Shown here one piece after another: positions 59,868 through 64,000 of a stretch of DNA of 64,000 nt (within the stretch, counting starts at the first letter, position 1; each line of letters begins with the position of its first letter). Source of the stretch: Serinicoccus chungangensis (lineage in GTDB: Bacteria > Actinomycetota > Actinomycetes > Actinomycetales > Dermatophilaceae); assembly GCF_006337125.1 (NCBI RefSeq), contig NZ_CP040887.1:2418001-2482000 (forward strand), given 5' to 3'. Below the pieces are notes generated by a model that was not told the origin of the DNA, ran no database searches, and saw nothing but the letters and a program-made list of their open reading frames with translations. The position numbers were made by a program, and so were the translations under genes.

Positions 59868-59907
59868 TATCGAAAGTCCTCTAGCTTCTCGTCTCGTGCC
59901 CCGGCGC

Positions 59908-60210
59908 TCAGAGCGTGCCGAAGATGTCGATGGATCCCTCGCGCAGCGTGACGATCGCCCGCTTCGTGTCCTTGCGACGGCCCATCCCGAACCGCGTGCG
60001 ACGGGCCTTGCCCTGGCGGTTCATCGTGTGGACCGAGGACACCTTGACGTCGAAGATGGCCTCGACGGCCTTCTTGATCTCCGACTTGTTGGCGCGGGGG
60101 TCGACCAGGAAGGTGTACTTGCCCTGGTCCAGCAGCGCGTACGACTTCTCGGACACGACCGGGGACAGCAGGATGTCGCGGGGGTCCTTCTGGGTGCTGA
60201 AGGTGCTCAT
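59908..60210 (-). CDS. rplW: 50S ribosomal protein L23
   Basis: L23 is the docking site for trigger factor and SRP at the tunnel exit. The 100-residue product has '[20 protein letters not shown]', '[20 protein letters not shown]' and '[20 protein letters not shown]'. ATG 60210 is 3 nt after the rplD stop. Confidence 0.97.
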   Translation of the reverse strand: MSTFSTQKDPRDILLSPVVSEKSYALLDQGKYTFLVDPRANKSEIKKAVEAIFDVKVSSVHTMNRQGKARRTRFGMGRRKDTKRAIVTLREGSIDIFGTL

Positions 60211-60212
60211 GC

Positions 60213-60863
60213 TCACTTGGTCTCCTCGGCAGTCGTGGTGCTCACGCCGGAGATGAAGGTGTCCAGGGCGGCCTGGGTGAAGACCACGTCGTCGGAGCAC
60301 AGCACGTCGTACGTGTTGAGCTGGTCGACGAACAGGACGTGCACGTCGGGCATGTTGCGCACGCTGCGCAGCCCGAGGTCGTCCGCGCGGTCCAGGACCA
60401 CGAGGAAGTTCGGACGGTCCGACAGGGCCTGCAGGGCCGCGCGCGCCGTGCGGGTGGAGGGGGCCTCCCCCTCGATCAGCGCGGACAGCACGTGGATGCG
60501 GCCGTGGCGGGCACGGTCCGACAGCGCACCGCGCAGGGCGGCGGCCTTCATCTTCTTGGGCGTCTTCTGGGCGTAGCTGCGCGGCTGCGGGCCGTGCACC
60601 GTCCCGCCGCCGGCGAACTGCGGGGCACGGGTCGAGCCCTGACGCGCGCGGCCGGTGCCCTTCTGGCGGTAGGGCTTGCGGCCACCGCCGCGGACCTCGC
60701 CGCGGGTCTTGGTGGAGTGCGTCCCCTGCCGCGCCGCGGCCAGCTGGGCCACGACGACCTGGTGGATGAGGGGCACGTTGGTCTGCACGTCGAAGAGCTC
60801 GGCGGGCAGCTCCACCGTGCCGGCGTCTCCACCGGCGGGCTTGGTGATGGTGATGGTGGTCAT
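60213..60863 (-). CDS. rplD: 50S ribosomal protein L4
   Basis: L4 lines the exit tunnel and in E. coli also represses the S10 operon. The 216-residue product has the tunnel loop '[20 protein letters not shown]' and '[20 protein letters not shown]', with a typical C-terminal domain ending in an acidic tail. ATG 60863 is 7 nt after rplC. Confidence 0.97.
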   Translation of the reverse strand: MTTITITKPAGGDAGTVELPAELFDVQTNVPLIHQVVVAQLAAARQGTHSTKTRGEVRGGGRKPYRQKGTGRARQGSTRAPQFAGGGTVHGPQPRSYAQKTPKKMKAAALRGALSDRARHGRIHVLSALIEGEAPSTRTARAALQALSDRPNFLVVLDRADDLGLRSVRNMPDVHVLFVDQLNTYDVLCSDDVVFTQAALDTFISGVSTTTAEETK

Positions 60864-60870
60864 GTCAGGT

Positions 60871-61557
60871 TCACGCACCCTTCGCGGCCGTGCGCACGAG
60901 GACGACGCCGCCGCGGGGGCCGGGGACGGCACCCTTGATGAGCAGCAGGCCCTTGTCCGCGTCCACGGCGTGGACGGTCAGGTTCGAGGTGGTCTGGCGC
61001 TCGCCGCCCATCCGGCCGGCCATCCGCAGGCCCTTGAAGACGCGGCCCGGGGTGGCGCAGCCACCGATGGAGCCCGGCTTGCGGTGGTTGCGGTGAGCAC
61101 CGTGGGAGGCGCCGACGCCGGAGAAGCCGTGCCGCTTCATGACGCCCGCGAAGCCCTTGCCCTTGGTGGTGCCGGTGACATCCACCTTCTGGCCGCCCTC
61201 GAAGGTCTCGGCGGTGATCTCCTGGCCGAGCTCGTAGTCGGCGGCGTCGGCGGTGCGCAGCTCGGCGACGTGCCGGCGCGGGGTGACCCCGGCCTTGGCG
61301 AAGTGGCCCTTGAGCGGCTGGGTCACCTTGCGCGGGTCGATCGCGCCGAAGGCGATCTGGACCGCGTCGTACCCGTCGGTCTGCGCGTTGCGGACCTGGG
61401 TGACGACGGCGGGGCCCGCCTTGATGACCGTGACCGGCACGAGACGGTTCTCGGCGTCCCAGACCTGGGTCATCCCCAGCTTCTCGCCGAGCACGCCCTT
61501 GACGGTGCGCCTGGTGGTCGATGCAGTGGTCGTAGTAGTCATCGTCGTCACACTCAC
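60871..61557 (-). CDS. rplC: 50S ribosomal protein L3
   Basis: L3 is an early assembly protein near the peptidyl-transferase centre. The 228-residue frame starts with a Thr-rich stretch, then '[20 protein letters not shown]', '[20 protein letters not shown]' and '[20 protein letters not shown]'. GTG 61557 overlaps the rpsJ stop (GTGA); an internal ATG at 61542 is an alternative start. Confidence 0.97.
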   Translation of the reverse strand: MSVTTMTTTTTASTTRRTVKGVLGEKLGMTQVWDAENRLVPVTVIKAGPAVVTQVRNAQTDGYDAVQIAFGAIDPRKVTQPLKGHFAKAGVTPRRHVAELRTADAADYELGQEITAETFEGGQKVDVTGTTKGKGFAGVMKRHGFSGVGASHGAHRNHRKPGSIGGCATPGRVFKGLRMAGRMGGERQTTSNLTVHAVDADKGLLLIKGAVPGPRGGVVLVRTAAKGA

Positions 61558-61862
61558 AGCTTGATCTCGATGTTGACGTCCGCCGGGAGGTCGAGACGCA
61601 TCAAGGAGTCGACCGCCTTGGGGGTGGGGTCGACGATGTCGATCAGCCGCTTGTGGGTACGCATCTCGAAGTGCTCGCGGCTGTCCTTGTACTTGTGCGG
61701 CGACCGGATGACGCAGAAGACGTTCTTCTCCGTCGGGAGCGGCACCGGGCCGACCACCGTGGCGCCAGCACGGGTCACCGTGTCAACGATCTTGCGCGCC
61801 GAGCTGTCGATGACCTCGTGGTCGTACGACTTCAGCCGGATGCGGATCTTCTGTCCCGCCAT
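61554..61862 (-). CDS. rpsJ: 30S ribosomal protein S10
   Basis: S10 is part of the 30S head and, as NusE, of antitermination complexes. The 102-residue product reads '[20 protein letters not shown]', '[20 protein letters not shown]' and '[18 protein letters not shown]'. It is the first gene of the S10 operon and has a leader of about 240 nt. Confidence 0.98.
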   Translation of the reverse strand: MAGQKIRIRLKSYDHEVIDSSARKIVDTVTRAGATVVGPVPLPTEKNVFCVIRSPHKYKDSREHFEMRTHKRLIDIVDPTPKAVDSLMRLDLPADVNIEIKL

Positions 61863-61920
61863 CGCTTGTCTGACTCTCTCTCGTCGTCCGTCTGGAACAT
61901 TCGTGGTCCGGTCCGACGGG

Positions 61921-62006
61921 ACGGACACCGACCCCCGCGGTCGGGCGTGTCGCGCCTCCCGCAGACGTCACCCAGAGATCCTCAGATCGTCCTGGGCGGT
62001 GTCCGT
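61921..62006 (-). promoter_or_regulatory. Long-range stem in the S10 operon leader
   Basis: ACGGACACCG (61921-61930) is the exact reverse complement of CGGTGTCCGT (61997-62006), so the leader can close a 66-nt loop; inside it CCCAG and GATC segments near 61970-61995 can form a smaller hairpin. The position, 59 nt before the rpsJ start, resembles autoregulated S10 leaders. Control by L4 or S10 is inference. Confidence 0.5.
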
Positions 62007-62108
62007 ACCCGGCTCGGCCGGGGCTTGCGCTGCCGTCGCCCGCGCCCTGGGGCGCGTGCCAGACGGCCGGCGACGCACACATGGGTGCGCGACGCGCGTC
62101 AAGCAACC

Positions 62109-62114
62109 TGTCTA
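62109..62114 (-). promoter_or_regulatory. -10 box TAGACA, candidate S10 operon promoter
   Basis: TAGACA on the minus strand lies 247 nt before the rpsJ start in the only gap large enough for the operon promoter. No good -35 box is seen at 17 bp. Confidence 0.4.
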
Positions 62115-62139
62115 GTGTGCCATGCGGCGTCGGCATACC

Positions 62140-62757
62140 TCAAATCGGTGCCGCGAGGCACTCCAGCAGGGCCGACCTCGACCACGCCTCGCGCACGACC
62201 GGGCTCCCCCGCAGGTAGTCGGCGACGGCCTCCGTGCTCATGCCGTGGCTGTCCCGGAGCCCCTCGGCGATGGTGCGCAGGTAGGGCGCCGTGGGTGCCA
62301 GCGACCCCAGGGCGTCGACGTCCTTCGCGGTGAAGGTGAGCACCGGCGCGTCCTCGATCGTCCCGACCCGGTGGATGGTCTCGTAGCGCCCCGGCCCGGC
62401 GACGTCGTAGCCCTCGGAGAGCACCCGGGACAGGTCCAGCCGCCCGCGGGGCTCACGGTGCATCTCCTGCGCCGCGACGTCCACGAACTGGTCGGCGGTG
62501 AGGAGGTAGGCCCGGGCCGCCACCCCGTGCGGGTCCTCGCCCGGGACGTAGAAGGCGATCCCGCCGCCCCAGGTCACGGACTCCCAGCCGAAGTGGAGCC
62601 GGCCGGGGAGGTGGACCGGACGGTCCCCCGTCGGCAGCTGAGGGTCACGCGCGCCGGTCTGCCCGCGCCGGGCCCCTGAGGCCGTCCCCCCCTGCAGATA
62701 GGTGAGGAAGCGGTGGCGGCTGAGGTTCGACCCGTAGGCGGCGTACCAGACCCTCAT
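62140..62757 (-). CDS. Gamma-glutamylcyclotransferase-like (AIG2 fold) protein
   Basis: The 205-residue protein starts '[20 protein letters not shown]'; YGSNL is the substrate-loop motif of the gamma-glutamylcyclotransferase fold. A conserved catalytic-type Glu may be one of those in '[12 protein letters not shown]'. The protein may act on gamma-glutamyl or similar amides, but the family is diverse. CAGGCT 6 nt before the ATG suggests its own leaderless transcript, and it stands between tuf and the S10 operon, where most genomes have no gene. Confidence 0.7.
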   Translation of the reverse strand: MRVWYAAYGSNLSRHRFLTYLQGGTASGARRGQTGARDPQLPTGDRPVHLPGRLHFGWESVTWGGGIAFYVPGEDPHGVAARAYLLTADQFVDVAAQEMHREPRGRLDLSRVLSEGYDVAGPGRYETIHRVGTIEDAPVLTFTAKDVDALGSLAPTAPYLRTIAEGLRDSHGMSTEAVADYLRGSPVVREAWSRSALLECLAAPI

Positions 62758-62763
62758 GCCCCC

Positions 62764-62769
62764 AGCCTG
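62764..62769 (-). promoter_or_regulatory. -10-like box CAGGCT, leaderless layout
   Basis: CAGGCT is 6 nt before the ATG at 62757, directly behind the tuf terminator. Confidence 0.45.
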
Positions 62770-62814
62770 CCACGCCTCCCCCGGCCGTCGGCGAGGCACC
62801 CGTCCCGGACGCCA

Positions 62815-62850
62815 GGAGCCCCCGTCACCGGTGTCGGTGACGGGGGCTCC
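62815..62850 (-). terminator. Terminator of tuf
   Basis: GGAGCCCCCGTCACC (62815-62829) pairs perfectly with GGTGACGGGGGCTCC (62836-62850), a 15-bp stem with a 6-nt loop, 24 bp beyond the tuf stop. Confidence 0.9.
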
Positions 62851-62874
62851 TGCGCGGGACGGGCCCGGCTCAGG

Positions 62875-64000
<1,126 letters not shown>

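Overview
The window is high-GC DNA (about 70 percent or more by eye outside the rRNA genes) from an actinobacterium. Marks of this are the rpsJ-to-rplQ order with rplQ-truA at its end, a 23S gene of about 3.1 kb, no tRNA in the 16S-23S spacer, the ispH / xseA-xseB / DUF4245 / glpX neighbourhood shared with mycobacteria, and many genes whose start codon lies 6-7 nt after a TAnnnT-like -10 box (leaderless style). The gene set and codon use fit Micrococcales, perhaps a relative of Intrasporangiaceae or Ornithinimicrobium; that placement is inference. I saw no CRISPR array, prophage, insertion sequence or tRNA gene.

Layout. 1-6.5 kb is the least ordered part: a PLP decarboxylase with one frameshift, a short tandem repeat, an MFS exporter, a small membrane protein, an XRE regulator divergent from a methionine aminopeptidase, then two broken genes (zinc ribbon, hemerythrin) and an alpha/beta hydrolase of lower GC. 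6.5-21.8 kb is housekeeping: ychF, an ArfB-like release factor, a hydrolase / 3-hydroxybutyrate dehydrogenase pair, rmuC, a secreted trypsin-like protease, ispH, another hydrolase, xseA, xseB, DUF4245, glpX with a PfkB kinase, a beta-carbonic anhydrase, a MauE-thioredoxin fusion and glmM. 21.9-24.9 kb has rplM-rpsI separated from glmM by a secreted subtilase, whose upstream region carries six direct repeats in exact 11-nt phase. 25-26.8 kb holds an AI-2E family exporter with a winged-helix regulator behind a TTGTGCAC palindrome.

26.8-35.3 kb is a starch/glycogen block: a cytoplasmic pullulanase beside a secreted 1909-residue amylase-pullulanase that contains a paralogous pullulanase, with a MalR-like palindrome at its promoter. 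A Stealth sugar-phosphate transferase follows at 35.3-37.1 kb. From 37 kb to the end nearly everything is on the minus strand and serves translation. Reading in the direction of transcription (from 64 kb down), the order is tuf, a gamma-glutamylcyclotransferase-like gene, the S10 and spc ribosomal operons, then secY-adk-map-infA-rpmJ-rpsM-rpsK-rpsD-rpoA-rplQ-truA, an oxidoreductase and a complete 16S-23S-5S rRNA operon. The clearest undescribed signals are regulatory: the 11-nt repeat array, several perfect palindromes, a long-range stem in the S10 leader, and the regular leaderless promoter layout.
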